Below are positions 24,328-32,997 of a stretch of DNA of 64,000 nt, piece by piece. Position 1 is the stretch's first letter. Each line of letters starts with the position of its first letter. Source of the DNA: Fibrisoma montanum (GTDB taxonomy: Bacteria > Bacteroidota > Bacteroidia > Cytophagales > Spirosomataceae); contig NZ_QXED01000007.1 of assembly GCF_003583365.1 (NCBI RefSeq), positions 248,001 through 312,000 of the forward strand, read 5' to 3'. The translations under genes were made by a program, and so were the position numbers. Below the pieces are notes generated by a model, which was not told where the DNA came from, ran no database searches, and saw nothing but the letters and a program-made list of their open reading frames with translations.

Positions 24328-27300
24328 CGCTGTCGGTCAGGGCGTCGAACAGGCCGGACGGCATCATCGATACCGGCGTCACTTCCCGCGACTGGATGTT
24401 CGATTTGTTGATCATCACTGCGTCCTGCCCCACGACACGGAGGGTCAACTGCCGCTCGTTTTCGCCCGTTACGTTGCCGGAGTACGTTCGGCCGTCGCGG
24501 GTCGTCACGACCACCATCTTGTAATCATCCTGGATTTCGCCACTCGGGTTCAGGACGTTGAACAGGAGGTAGTCGAGGTTCGCGCGGTTGGAGCCGGTGA
24601 GGTCCGGGCCGATGATGCCGCCCTCGCCGAACATCTTGTGGCAGGGACCGCAGGTACGCTGGAAAACAATACGTCCTTTGCCAGGGCTGGCTTCGGCCAC
24701 GGCTTTGTCGGTCAGCAGGCGCTGGTATTTCCTGTACGCCTTCTCGTCCATCCCGCTTTGCTCAATGGGTCCCCACACCTCCACGAAGCCGCTGCCCACC
24801 ACGCGCAGCAGTTGCCGGGCCGCGTAGGTCGGTACGTCCCGCTTCGGAATGCGGCTGTCCTTCAGCGCCTGGGTCAGCAGCCAGCCGTATTTCGGGCGGG
24901 AGGCCATCGTCTGTACCGCCAGTAGCTTTTCCGCGGAGGTAAAGGTTGGGTATCGCGTAATGAGCAGCTTTCCCAGCGCGTCGCTGTCGTAGCCCGCAAT
25001 GGCCCGAATGGCGTCGCTACGTAGCGCAGATTCGTTGAGCAGATTGGGCAGTTCCGTGGCCAGCTCGGGCCGCTTCCGGTTGGCAATCGTCAGGAGGGCC
25101 TGACGGCGCTGCTCAATCGGCGCGTTTCGGTTTTTCAGCGTAGCAAGCAGCTTCTGGCTCACTTCCGTGTCGCCGAACTGCTGCGCAATGTCGGTGCTGA
25201 TTTTTGCTACGTTTGGACCGCTCTGCCTGAGTCTCGCGTAAACGGCCGGCCAGTTTGCCGGGGCGGTCAGGTCATACCGGCCTTCGAGTCCGTCGCGGAG
25301 GCCTTCGAGCACGGCGACCGAGGGTTTGGCAGCTTTGCCGATGGCCGTTACCAGCAGCTTCACCTGATCGGCATCCACCGTCCGACGGGCGATGAATGTT
25401 GCCACCAGCGGAAGTTTGCTGTTCATGGCCAGCGCCAGCGCCCGATCCGGATTCTCCTTAACCATCGGCTCCACACCGAACCAGATCATTTTAGGCAGGT
25501 TATGGTCGTTCGTGTCTTCACCGTGGGTTAGCAGCCCCTCGGCAATTTTCCACCGCGATTCGCCCTGAATGCGCTGCAGGGTCGACGCCAGGTACAACCG
25601 CACGACCGGCGAAGTATCCTCCCGGGCCATCCGGCCAAAGGCCGCCAGGGCTTCGGCTGAGGGCGATCGGTCTTCGCACAGGCACTGAATGGCCCACGCC
25701 CGCACGTACGGATCGGCGTCGGTCAGTGCCTGCTGCAGCGATGCGGGAGTAAAGCCGTTCGTTACGTGCAGCGCCCACATCGCCCGGAGCCGCCAGTCGG
25801 GGTTGGTGGCCGTCTGGAACAGCGTCCGGAGCTGCTCATGCGTCTGTTTGTCCAGTTTACCGTTGGCCGCCCGGGCTTGCAGAATCACGCGGGCGCGTCG
25901 GGCGTGCCAGTCACTTTTGCTCGTCTGCAGATCGACCAGTTGGCGGTCAGCCATTTTGGTCAGATCGGCGTACCGGCCTTCCCAGTTCTGCGCCAGCGAC
26001 TGCGTCGGCATGATCCGGAAAATACGGCCGGTTTCGCCGTTCAGCACCTCCTTGCCGCAAATATCAGCGTCGTGCCAGTCGAGTACGTACAACCCGCCGT
26101 CCGGCCCGACTTCCATGCTGAAACCGACCCACTGCGCATTGTTGGCCTGCAGAAAATCGTCGCCGTGGTGCCCGACGTAGCCCGAGCCCTTAGGTTCCAG
26201 AATGTCCGACAGCACGGCGTGTTCGTGGATATTGGCCATAAACACGCGGCCCTGGTGTTCGGCCGGAAACGCGTCGGACTGATACACCCGTGCCCCCCCG
26301 TGAGCCGACCGGTGGCTATGGTCGGCAATAGTCCTGATGTCGCTGTAGACGTAGGGGTTGAAATGCTGACCGCCCTGCCGGTGATAAATGCCGCCCGGAA
26401 TAACGTGCCAGAGGTGCGGAATCACGCAGGCGCTGATCACGAGCTGACCCTTGGCGTTATAGTCGATGCCCCAGGGATTGCTGAAGCCGTGCGCCACCAC
26501 CTCGAACCGGTCCTTGATGGGGTGGTACCGCCAGACGCCCCCGTTAATGTCGACGCCTTCGCCCTGCAGAATATCCTCCGGAAACGGGTCCTTGTGTTTG
26601 TAGAGCTTGCCCTTGCCCTTGGGCTTCCGGACTTTCGACGGTGTGGCAAAGCCCTGGAGACCGTAGAGCCAGCCGTCGGGTCCCCAATGGAAGCTGTTCA
26701 GGGTTTCGTGGCGGTCGCGGATACCCCAGCCGGTTAGCCGCACCTCTATGTCATTTTTATCCGCTACGTCGTCGCCGTTCCGGTCAGGCACGAAAAGCAG
26801 GTTGGGTGGTGCCCCCAGGAACAGACCATCGAAGCCCACGGCCAGAGCCGCCGGAAACGGAATGCTGTCCAGAAAGACCTTTTTACTGTCGGCCACGCCA
26901 TCGTGGTTCGTATCTTCCAGAATGAGGATGCGGCTGTTCCCGGCGTTGGAGAACCCATGCCCGCGCGATTCGTAGTCGCGGTTTTCGGCTACCCAGAGCC
27001 GCCCACGATCGTCCCAGCAGAAGGCCATCGGCTGCGTCATCATCGGCTCCGACGCCCAGACGTTCGCCTTGAAGCCACTCGGCAGGGTCATGCTGGCCAC
27101 GGCGTCTTCGGGCGTGAGGAATTTGGCCTGCAATGCTTCCTGCTGCGCGATTCCCCACAGGGCCGCGGTTGAATACGTCGAATTGTCGCCGGTGAACTCG
27201 CCCCAGGTTTTGTTCAGCTCTACGTCGTTGAGGGTGCCCGTATAGACCACAATCTGGTGACGAATCACTTCCGTATCACCGGCCTTGATGGTCCAGTTCT

Positions 27301-28093
27301 CCTTACGGGCACGGGCGGGTCCAATACCAAGCTGGCTGTCTACCCGCCAGTAGTTGGGGTACCCTTTGTTTTGGGGATGGTCAAAAATGGCAATATGGGC
27401 CAGGTCGTTACGTCCCTCGACCTGCATACCCACATCAACCCACATGGCGCGTTGCCCTTCGGCTCGTTCATTGCGTTGGCGGGCGGCATTGATCACCTCC
27501 CCCTTGATCCCCTCGCGCCAGGGCATCCGCAGAAACAGGCCGCCGTAGTCGTACTTGCCGATGGTTACGTCGGTTTTTGCTTCGCCGTTCCATTCCAGAT
27601 CGAGGAGGTATTTTCCCTGCTGCTCACGCATCGACCAGGTCTGGGTTTCGGTCAGCACCGCCTTACCCGTCGAATCGAGCAGGTCGTAAACGGTCTGCCA
27701 TTTTACCTCCGGTCCGCTCGCTTTGATGATCTTCGCCGATACCCGTCGCCAGTAGTCGCCCTGCGGATGGTGGAAATAATCACGGCCGTTCACGCGGGTG
27801 AAGCCCCAGTACAGACCGGTCTGGTGCTTGTGGTGACCGGGGCTGTATTCGGTCAGCAGCCCTTTGCCGTCGGGGGCTACGATGGGGTGCAGATACGGCC
27901 GGAAATCAGCTTTGGCGTTCTGGGTGACGATCGGTTCCTTTCCGCCCGTGCGGAAGACCGAAATGGTGCCCGCTTTTTCGTCCTGAACCAGCCGCAGGGC
28001 GGGCTTCGGACCGGGCCTGGGCGCTGTGGTTCGTTGAGAAATCCAGCCGAGGCTGACAATCACCACGGACAGAACAAACAGAATAGGTTTCAT
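24260..28093 (-). CDS. DUF6807 (PmoA-like) + PVC-type dehydrogenase + HEAT + cytochrome c fusion
   Basis: This 1277-residue secreted protein joins four modules. A signal peptide is followed by a DUF6807/PmoA-like domain (about 30-320; LHPIVAPDGKGLLTEYSPGH). Next comes a PVC-type beta-propeller dehydrogenase domain (about 335-700; GFKANVWASEPMMTQPMAFC, WDDRGRLWVAENRDYE, LNSFHWGPDGWLYGLQG), then a HEAT-like helical repeat region (about 715-1090). Last is a cytochrome c domain with haem motif C1148-GP-C1151-H1152 and a candidate axial Met in VSMMPSGL. It probably oxidises a sugar or sugar alcohol in the periplasm and passes electrons to the haem. It is co-directional with, and just downstream of, the GH35-type gene. 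Confidence 0.9.
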   Translation of the reverse strand: MKPILFVLSVVIVSLGWISQRTTAPRPGPKPALRLVQDEKAGTISVFRTGGKEPIVTQNAKADFRPYLHPIVAPDGKGLLTEYSPGHHKHQTGLYWGFTRVNGRDYFHHPQGDYWRRVSAKIIKASGPEVKWQTVYDLLDSTGKAVLTETQTWSMREQQGKYLLDLEWNGEAKTDVTIGKYDYGGLFLRMPWREGIKGEVINAARQRNERAEGQRAMWVDVGMQVEGRNDLAHIAIFDHPQNKGYPNYWRVDSQLGIGPARARKENWTIKAGDTEVIRHQIVVYTGTLNDVELNKTWGEFTGDNSTYSTAALWGIAQQEALQAKFLTPEDAVASMTLPSGFKANVWASEPMMTQPMAFCWDDRGRLWVAENRDYESRGHGFSNAGNSRILILEDTNHDGVADSKKVFLDSIPFPAALAVGFDGLFLGAPPNLLFVPDRNGDDVADKNDIEVRLTGWGIRDRHETLNSFHWGPDGWLYGLQGFATPSKVRKPKGKGKLYKHKDPFPEDILQGEGVDINGGVWRYHPIKDRFEVVAHGFSNPWGIDYNAKGQLVISACVIPHLWHVIPGGIYHRQGGQHFNPYVYSDIRTIADHSHRSAHGGARVYQSDAFPAEHQGRVFMANIHEHAVLSDILEPKGSGYVGHHGDDFLQANNAQWVGFSMEVGPDGGLYVLDWHDADICGKEVLNGETGRIFRIMPTQSLAQNWEGRYADLTKMADRQLVDLQTSKSDWHARRARVILQARAANGKLDKQTHEQLRTLFQTATNPDWRLRAMWALHVTNGFTPASLQQALTDADPYVRAWAIQCLCEDRSPSAEALAAFGRMAREDTSPVVRLYLASTLQRIQGESRWKIAEGLLTHGEDTNDHNLPKMIWFGVEPMVKENPDRALALAMNSKLPLVATFIARRTVDADQVKLLVTAIGKAAKPSVAVLEGLRDGLEGRYDLTAPANWPAVYARLRQSGPNVAKISTDIAQQFGDTEVSQKLLATLKNRNAPIEQRRQALLTIANRKRPELATELPNLLNESALRSDAIRAIAGYDSDALGKLLITRYPTFTSAEKLLAVQTMASRPKYGWLLTQALKDSRIPKRDVPTYAARQLLRVVGSGFVEVWGPIEQSGMDEKAYRKYQRLLTDKAVAEASPGKGRIVFQRTCGPCHKMFGEGGIIGPDLTGSNRANLDYLLFNVLNPSGEIQDDYKMVVVTTRDGRTYSGNVTGENERQLTLRVVGQDAVMINKSNIQSREVTPVSMMPSGLFDALTDSEITDLVAYLRIAEPEKQARKGK

Positions 28094-28201
28094 GAGCAGG
28101 GCGGTTTAGGCAGGGTTTGTGGCGGTCGGGGTGGAGACGCAATAGCTATTCCCTAAAAGTCGCCGAATTCTCTTTTCTAACGCCCGCCCTATTCCCAGAC
28201 G

Positions 28202-29755
28202 CTACTTCCGCTGCAACCGGACGCGAAGGACGGAGCCGGTGGCAGGAAGTTCGAAGAAGTAGATTTCGTCGCCGTTGTAGAGCCGCGTCCGGCGAAACGC
28301 ACCCGCGTCGTCGAACGTCCCTTCTTCTACCGTCAGGATAAATTCGTACTTACTCAGGCGGGCCGACGGCGGCAACGATCGCGGACGTACCTGAAAGCGG
28401 GCGTTGAAGCCGATCAGGTAAAATTCGTCGGGGTTTACCTCGCCCAGCAGCACCCGCCCCTGCGGTCCTTCGGCACCGGGGGGTGACGTGAACTGCGCCA
28501 GAAAATCGTAGCCGTCGAACCGGATTAGTTTCTCGGTCATGCCGTGTTCCTGCACCGCGGCCTGTAGTTTACCGCTCTGCTGCATCTGCGTCAGCACCGG
28601 AATGGCCGGCCGGAGCAGTTTATAGTTCGGCGTAACGGCAGCGTACTCTTTGGCCAGCGTACCGGTCGCGTTATCGAAGCCGAAGGGAGCGAAACCAATC
28701 GCGCCGTAGTCGGCCAGAGCGTAAAACAACGTCCGGGGCATGGCCGCGCCCCCCGACTCCGGAATCAGCAGCGGATTGTCGGGCCGGGTGTACGCCCGCA
28801 TGATCTCGTGCGTTTCGGGGTAGCTGCTCTGGTAGATGTCTGGGGCCAGTATATCGAGAACAGGCGCGGCCACTTTCCAAACATCCAGTACGTTGGAGGT
28901 TGGTCCACCCGTTGGGTAACTCCCCGGCTGCCGGAAACCGTACTCCCGCAGCCAGGCGTTGGCCGTCAGCGGCAGGGCATATTCCCGGCGGCCCGCTTCG
29001 GCCACCCGATTGAGGTAACTCGCTACGGTCCAGGCCGAAAACAGTTCCGGCGCATCCGGCCCAAACACCTGTACCCACGTACCAGCCGGCTTGCTGAGCC
29101 GTTTCAGCAACGCATCGGGCACGGGGCTGTTGAACATCCTGTTGGCCTCCGGCGAGTAGTCGCGGTCGGCGGAGTGCAGCCCGGCTTCGTTCTCGACCTG
29201 CACCATAATCACGGTCCGGTCGCGTTCGTCGACCTGCTTCAGGTGCCGCATCAGGGCCGCAAACGCCCGGGCGTCGGCCTGCCAGTTGGCTGCGGCCACC
29301 GGCGATAGGTGGAACATCCGTTCGCCGTGGGCGTTGATCACCCGCGGGTACGTCTGCGGGGCCGTTTTGACCCATTCCGGCGTGTAGCTCATTTCGCCGT
29401 TTTTCCAGCTGGCAAACCACAGCAATACCAGCCGCAGGCTCCGCTTCCGGGCTTCGGTCAGGAGGTAATTGACGGTGCTGAAGTCATACGTGCCGGGCTG
29501 GGGTTCAACGGCTTCCCAGTAGATGGGCACTTCGAGCGTATTGACGCCCAGTTGTTCGGCCTGCGCCCAGACCGACGGCATCGCAGCGGGCCAGGCGCTG
29601 GAGTTATGCACCTGCCCGCCGAGCATCAGAAACGGCTTTCCATCCACGAGGAAGGTAAAGTGCCCGTTCTGGTTTTTCAGCTGCGGAAGGGGCTTGGTTT
29701 GGGCAAAAACGGACAGGGTGTGTACAAGTAAAAAAAGCGGAAAAAGTCGTTTCAT
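28202..29755 (-). CDS. GH35-like beta-galactosidase (DUF5597-containing)
   Basis: This 517-residue secreted clan-A hydrolase has a signal peptide (1-18, LFLLVHTLSVFAQ). Barrel motifs are FLMLGGQVHNSSAW, LEVPIYWEAVEPQPGTYDF, acid/base Glu190 in VQVENEAG and probable nucleophile Glu333 in LLIPESGG. The C-terminal region (about 380-517) corresponds to the DUF5597 domain with beta-strands such as EFYLIGFNARFQVRP. Such enzymes act on beta-galactosides of plant cell walls. It is 108 bases upstream of the 1277-residue gene on the same strand and diverges from GH127 across a short promoter region with a dyad. Confidence 0.92.
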   Translation of the reverse strand: MKRLFPLFLLVHTLSVFAQTKPLPQLKNQNGHFTFLVDGKPFLMLGGQVHNSSAWPAAMPSVWAQAEQLGVNTLEVPIYWEAVEPQPGTYDFSTVNYLLTEARKRSLRLVLLWFASWKNGEMSYTPEWVKTAPQTYPRVINAHGERMFHLSPVAAANWQADARAFAALMRHLKQVDERDRTVIMVQVENEAGLHSADRDYSPEANRMFNSPVPDALLKRLSKPAGTWVQVFGPDAPELFSAWTVASYLNRVAEAGRREYALPLTANAWLREYGFRQPGSYPTGGPTSNVLDVWKVAAPVLDILAPDIYQSSYPETHEIMRAYTRPDNPLLIPESGGAAMPRTLFYALADYGAIGFAPFGFDNATGTLAKEYAAVTPNYKLLRPAIPVLTQMQQSGKLQAAVQEHGMTEKLIRFDGYDFLAQFTSPPGAEGPQGRVLLGEVNPDEFYLIGFNARFQVRPRSLPPSARLSKYEFILTVEEGTFDDAGAFRRTRLYNGDEIYFFELPATGSVLRVRLQRK

Positions 29756-29775
29756 ACGGGAACAGGTCGTTGCTG

Positions 29776-29803
29776 GTATAAAGCCGGATGCGTAGCTTTA
29801 TAC
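29776..29803. promoter_or_regulatory. Dyad GTATAAAGC-N10-GCTTTATAC in a divergent promoter
   Basis: A perfect nine-base inverted repeat lies in the 97-base region between the divergent GH35-like and GH127 genes. It is 20 bases from the former start and 49 from the latter. Its symmetry, spacing and position suit an operator for a dimeric sugar-responsive regulator controlling both genes. No regulator gene is adjacent, so the factor is unknown. Confidence 0.45.
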
Positions 29804-29852
29804 TGGTTAGCCCCCCGCTGGCGGCCCAACGACGCCTTGACGAAAACTCACG

Positions 29853-31805
29853 ATGACGCTACGTACCCTGCTTTTCAGCCTAAGTTGCCTGTCGGTTGCT
29901 TTACCCGTTACCGCCCAGGACTACCCGATTGTTCCGGTCGCGTTTACCAACGTGAAGATCAACGGTGGTTTCTGGCAGCCGCGCCTGGAAACAAACCGGA
30001 CCGTTACGATTCCGTTCGATTTCAAAAAGTGCGAGGAAACCGGCCGGATCGACAACTTTGCCGTAGCGGGTGGGTTGAAAAAAGGAACCTTCCGCGGCAT
30101 TCGCTACGATGATTCCGACGTATTCAAAGTGGTGGAAGGAGCGGCTTATTCCCTGCAGACGCACTACGACCCTACGCTCGACAACTACCTGGATACGCTG
30201 ATTTCGTATTTCGCGGCTGCGCAGGAAGCCGACGGGTATCTGTACACCATCCGGACCATTCTGAAGGACAGCACGGCCAAAAAAGACCGCGACGCCGGTG
30301 CTACGCGCTTCTCGTTCATGGCCGGCAGCCACGAGCTCTACAACGTGGGCCACATGTACGAAGCGGCCGTCGCCCATTTTCAGGCTACCGGCAAACGGAC
30401 CTTCCTCAACGTAGCGCTGAAAAACGCGGACTACCTTATGCGGACCATCGGCCCCGATAAGCTTATCGTAGTGCCGGGCCACCAGGAAATTGAGATCGGT
30501 CTGGTGAAGCTGTACCGCGTCACGAACGACAAACGCTACCTGGATTTCGCCCGCTTCCTGCTCGACATGCGCGGCCGGTCCGACAAACGGGCACTCTTTC
30601 CCGATCCTTCGCGGACGGGCAACGGCTCGCAGTATTTACAGGATCACCAGCCCGTTACCCAGCAGCGCGAAGCCGTGGGCCATGCTGTGCGGGCGGGCTA
30701 TATGTACGCAGCCATGACCGACATTGCCGCCATGCAGCAGGACAAAGCGTATCTCGACGCCCTGACGGCCATCTGGAACGACGTCGTGGAGCGCAAACAA
30801 TACCTGACCGGCGGACTCGGCGCCCGCGAACACGGCGAAGCCTTCGGGAATGCCTACGAACTGCCCAACGACGTAGCCTACGCCGAAACCTGCGCGGCCG
30901 TTGCGAACCTGCTCTGGAACCACCGGATGTTTCTGCTCACGGGCCAGTCGAAGTACATGGACGTATTTGAACGGGTGCTCTACAACGGCTTTCTGGCGGG
31001 CGTATCACTGGAAGGCGACAAGTTCTTCTACGTCAACCCGCTGGCATCAGACGGCAAGCGCAAGTTCAACGTGGGCGTCGCGGCTGAGCGGGCACCCTGG
31101 TTCGGTACGTCCTGCTGCCCGACCAACGTTGTCCGGTTCCTGCCGTCGCTGCCGGGCTACGTCTACGCGGTTAAAAACAACGATGTATTCGTCAACCTGT
31201 TCCTCAGCAATACGTCGAACCTGACCGTGGGTAAAACGCCCGTGCAGATTCAGCAGCAAACTAACTACCCCTGGGACGGTGCCGTAACGATGACGGTTTC
31301 GCCCCGCAACGCCCAGGCGTTTGACCTGCTGGTCCGAATTCCGGGCTGGACCCTCGGCAAACCCATGCCCGGCAGTCTGTACAGCTACGTCCGAAACATA
31401 GGTGCTACGCCCACGCTGACGGTCAATGGCAAGGCGGTTCCGGTCAAAATAGACAACGGCTACGCCCGCATCAGCCGCACCTGGAAACCCGGCGACCGCG
31501 TTGCCCTGCGGATGGAAATGCCGGTGCGTGAGGTTATGGCGAATCAGCAGGTAAAAGACGATGCCGGGCGGGTAGCCATTGAGCGCGGTCCTATTGTGTA
31601 CTGCGCCGAAGCCGCCGACAACGGTGGTAAAGCCCTCGACCTGACCGTAGCAGCCGAGCAGACGTTCACGCCCGTTGTGGAGAAAGACAAACTGGGGGGC
31701 ATCACGGCCCTGAAATCCGGCAACCTGACGCTCATTCCCTACTACGCCTGGGCGCACCGCGGGCCCAACGAAATGGCCGTCTGGTTCGGGCAGACCAGGC
31801 GCTAG
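29853..31805 (+). CDS. GH127 beta-L-arabinofuranosidase
   Basis: This 650-residue secreted protein has a signal peptide (1-21, LLFSLSCLSVALPVTAQ) and a GH127 (alpha/alpha)6 barrel. Glu345 and Cys347 in AYAETCAAVANLLW, and Cys421-Cys422 in GTSCCPTN, match the zinc site and catalytic cysteine described for HypBA1-type enzymes (nucleophile equivalent Cys421). A C-terminal beta-domain (about 440-650) follows. It should remove beta-L-arabinofuranose from arabinooligosaccharides or hydroxyproline-linked plant glycans. The last eight codons and stop (VWFGQTRR) are repeated exactly after the neighbouring toxin gene. The start is ATG with a good signal peptide. Confidence 0.95.
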   Translation: MTLRTLLFSLSCLSVALPVTAQDYPIVPVAFTNVKINGGFWQPRLETNRTVTIPFDFKKCEETGRIDNFAVAGGLKKGTFRGIRYDDSDVFKVVEGAAYSLQTHYDPTLDNYLDTLISYFAAAQEADGYLYTIRTILKDSTAKKDRDAGATRFSFMAGSHELYNVGHMYEAAVAHFQATGKRTFLNVALKNADYLMRTIGPDKLIVVPGHQEIEIGLVKLYRVTNDKRYLDFARFLLDMRGRSDKRALFPDPSRTGNGSQYLQDHQPVTQQREAVGHAVRAGYMYAAMTDIAAMQQDKAYLDALTAIWNDVVERKQYLTGGLGAREHGEAFGNAYELPNDVAYAETCAAVANLLWNHRMFLLTGQSKYMDVFERVLYNGFLAGVSLEGDKFFYVNPLASDGKRKFNVGVAAERAPWFGTSCCPTNVVRFLPSLPGYVYAVKNNDVFVNLFLSNTSNLTVGKTPVQIQQQTNYPWDGAVTMTVSPRNAQAFDLLVRIPGWTLGKPMPGSLYSYVRNIGATPTLTVNGKAVPVKIDNGYARISRTWKPGDRVALRMEMPVREVMANQQVKDDAGRVAIERGPIVYCAEAADNGGKALDLTVAAEQTFTPVVEKDKLGGITALKSGNLTLIPYYAWAHRGPNEMAVWFGQTRR

Positions 31806-31825
31806 TGCGTTTGATTGATAAAACA
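31778..31825 (+). repeat. 48-bp direct repeat, left copy (3' end of GH127)
   Basis: The repeat begins CGTCTGGTTCGGGCAGACCA and ends TTTGATTGATAAAACA. It covers the last eight GH127 codons, the stop and 20 downstream bases. The right copy at 32498-32545 matches 47 of 48 positions and lies exactly 720 bp away. CTGGT and ACCAG within it form a dyad around TCGGGCAG, like a recombination core. Confidence 0.95.
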
Positions 31826-31855
31826 GCGCTACATTTGAGCAAACCGTATAGCCTT

Positions 31856-32065
31856 ATGACAGCAACAGGGAAATTGACCAATTTGCAACAGGAGCTACTT
31901 AAATTGTATGCTCAGGAAGTGAGCGATACTGACCTCGAAAATATTCGCATCCTGATTGGCCAGTATTTCGCCAATCGGCTTTCAACAATAGCGGATAAAG
32001 CCTGGGACGAGAACGGTTGGTCTGCCCAAACTATGCAGGACTGGCTGAATGAAGAAGATCAGTGA
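31856..32065 (+). CDS. Antitoxin partner of the second PIN toxin
   Basis: The ATG at 31856 gives a 69-residue helical protein (LTNLQQELLKLYAQEVSDTD, LENIRILIGQYFANRLSTIA, ending WSAQTMQDWLNEEDQ). An in-frame GTG at 31805 lies inside the direct repeat and would add 17 residues of repeat-derived sequence, so I prefer the ATG. The tail LNEEDQ and the upstream-helix pattern resemble small antitoxins paired with PIN toxins. The toxin gene begins five bases after the stop codon. It is not similar in sequence to the antitoxin at 23796. Confidence 0.82.
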   Translation: MTATGKLTNLQQELLKLYAQEVSDTDLENIRILIGQYFANRLSTIADKAWDENGWSAQTMQDWLNEEDQ

Positions 32066-32070
32066 CTGGC

Positions 32071-32487
32071 ATGACCGTAGTACTGGACACCAACGTATTG
32101 CTGGTCTCATTACCCAGCCGCTCGCCTTTCCATGCAATTTACCGGGCCATCGTTGATGGGCGCCTTACCATTTGTGTAACGAACGAAACCCTGACCGAGT
32201 ACGAAGAACAGATCAGTACCCGCTTAGGCATCCACCGATCAGAAGTTCAACTGCGTGAAATACTGAATCTTCCAAACGTATTATTGATTGACGTGTATTA
32301 CAACTGGCAGCTGATTGAAGCGGACAAGGATGACAATAAGTTTGTTGATTGTGCTATTGCAGGCAGTGCTGACTATCTGGTAACAAACGACCGCCATTAC
32401 AACATACTGAACAATGTTGATTTCCCTAAAGTAACTGTCATCAAAGCCGAAGACTTTCTAAAGTTGCTAGTCGAAAATGACGAATAG
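32071..32487 (+). CDS. PIN-domain toxin of a type II toxin-antitoxin pair
   Basis: This 138-residue PIN-domain ribonuclease starts MTVVLDTNVLLVSL (Asp6). It has acidic motifs in NETLTEYEEQIS, KDDNKFVDCAIAG and ADYLVTNDRHYNIL. A GTG at 32062 overlapping the antitoxin stop is a possible alternative start. It belongs to the same PIN subfamily as 23393, although the antitoxins differ. The stop codon is followed after ten bases by a second copy of the GH127 3' end, so the pair occupies a 720-bp unit bounded by direct repeats. Confidence 0.9.
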   Translation: MTVVLDTNVLLVSLPSRSPFHAIYRAIVDGRLTICVTNETLTEYEEQISTRLGIHRSEVQLREILNLPNVLLIDVYYNWQLIEADKDDNKFVDCAIAGSADYLVTNDRHYNILNNVDFPKVTVIKAEDFLKLLVENDE

Positions 32488-32497
32488 CCGACGCTTT

Positions 32498-32545
32498 CGT
32501 CTGGTTCGGGCAGACCAGGCGCTAGGGCGTTTGATTGATAAAACA
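32498..32545 (+). repeat. 48-bp direct repeat, right copy
   Basis: This copy differs from 31778-31825 at one base (GCTAGGGCG against GCTAGTGCG). It still encodes VWFGQTRR and a stop, although no gene leads into it. It begins ten bases after the PIN toxin stop codon. It is most simply read as the original 3' end of GH127 displaced by insertion, or as one brought in with the cassette. Confidence 0.95.
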
Positions 32546-32556
32546 ATCATTAAACT

Positions 32557-32979
32557 TCACTCAGTTGATCGCCAGACGAATTTCCGGTCAACTTCAGGTC
32601 GCCAGTTGGTCAGTTTGACGCCCAGACGGCTCACGGCGGCTGCTTCGCATACCAGGGTAAAGGTCGTGCGATAACTTCTGCTGTCGTCGTCCCTGACCCT
32701 GGCTGCAACGTGGATGGCTGCCTGCCCGCTCGTATCGTAGCAGAACACCTGGACATGCAGGTAACTCGCCCAATCGCCTTTGTCCTGCCCTTCCTCGAAA
32801 ACAACTACGTCTTTGAAGGTCCGGGGGAAGTCAATCAGCCGCTGCCCGAATGTCTTCAGGCTGTCGATGGCAAACAGCGGGACCATGACTTCGTGGATGC
32901 CGTCCGTCAGCGACATTTCGAAAAAATCCAGGTCCTCTTTGTTCCAGCTCAGGTTGGTAATAATCAATTCCGTTTTCAC
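32557..32979 (-). CDS. Conserved small cytosolic protein of unknown function
   Basis: This 140-residue soluble protein is beta-rich (DLDFFEMSLTDGIHEVMVPL, FKDVVVFEEG, LHVQVFCYDTSGQAAIHVAA). It ends with an alpha/beta tail LGVKLTNWRPEVDRKFVW. The pattern resembles a small uncharacterised family often found in Bacteroidota accessory regions, but I have no function. It ends eleven bases from the right direct repeat, convergent with the toxin-antitoxin unit. It could form an operon with the short gene at 32998. Confidence 0.6.
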   Translation of the reverse strand: MKTELIITNLSWNKEDLDFFEMSLTDGIHEVMVPLFAIDSLKTFGQRLIDFPRTFKDVVVFEEGQDKGDWASYLHVQVFCYDTSGQAAIHVAARVRDDDSRSYRTTFTLVCEAAAVSRLGVKLTNWRPEVDRKFVWRSTE

Positions 32980-32997
32980 GAGTGTACAGGCTATACC

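Noticed and set aside
31805-31856. GTG start at 31805 for the second antitoxin
   Set aside because: The added residues are encoded by the direct repeat and the following spacer; the ATG at 31856 gives a compact antitoxin.
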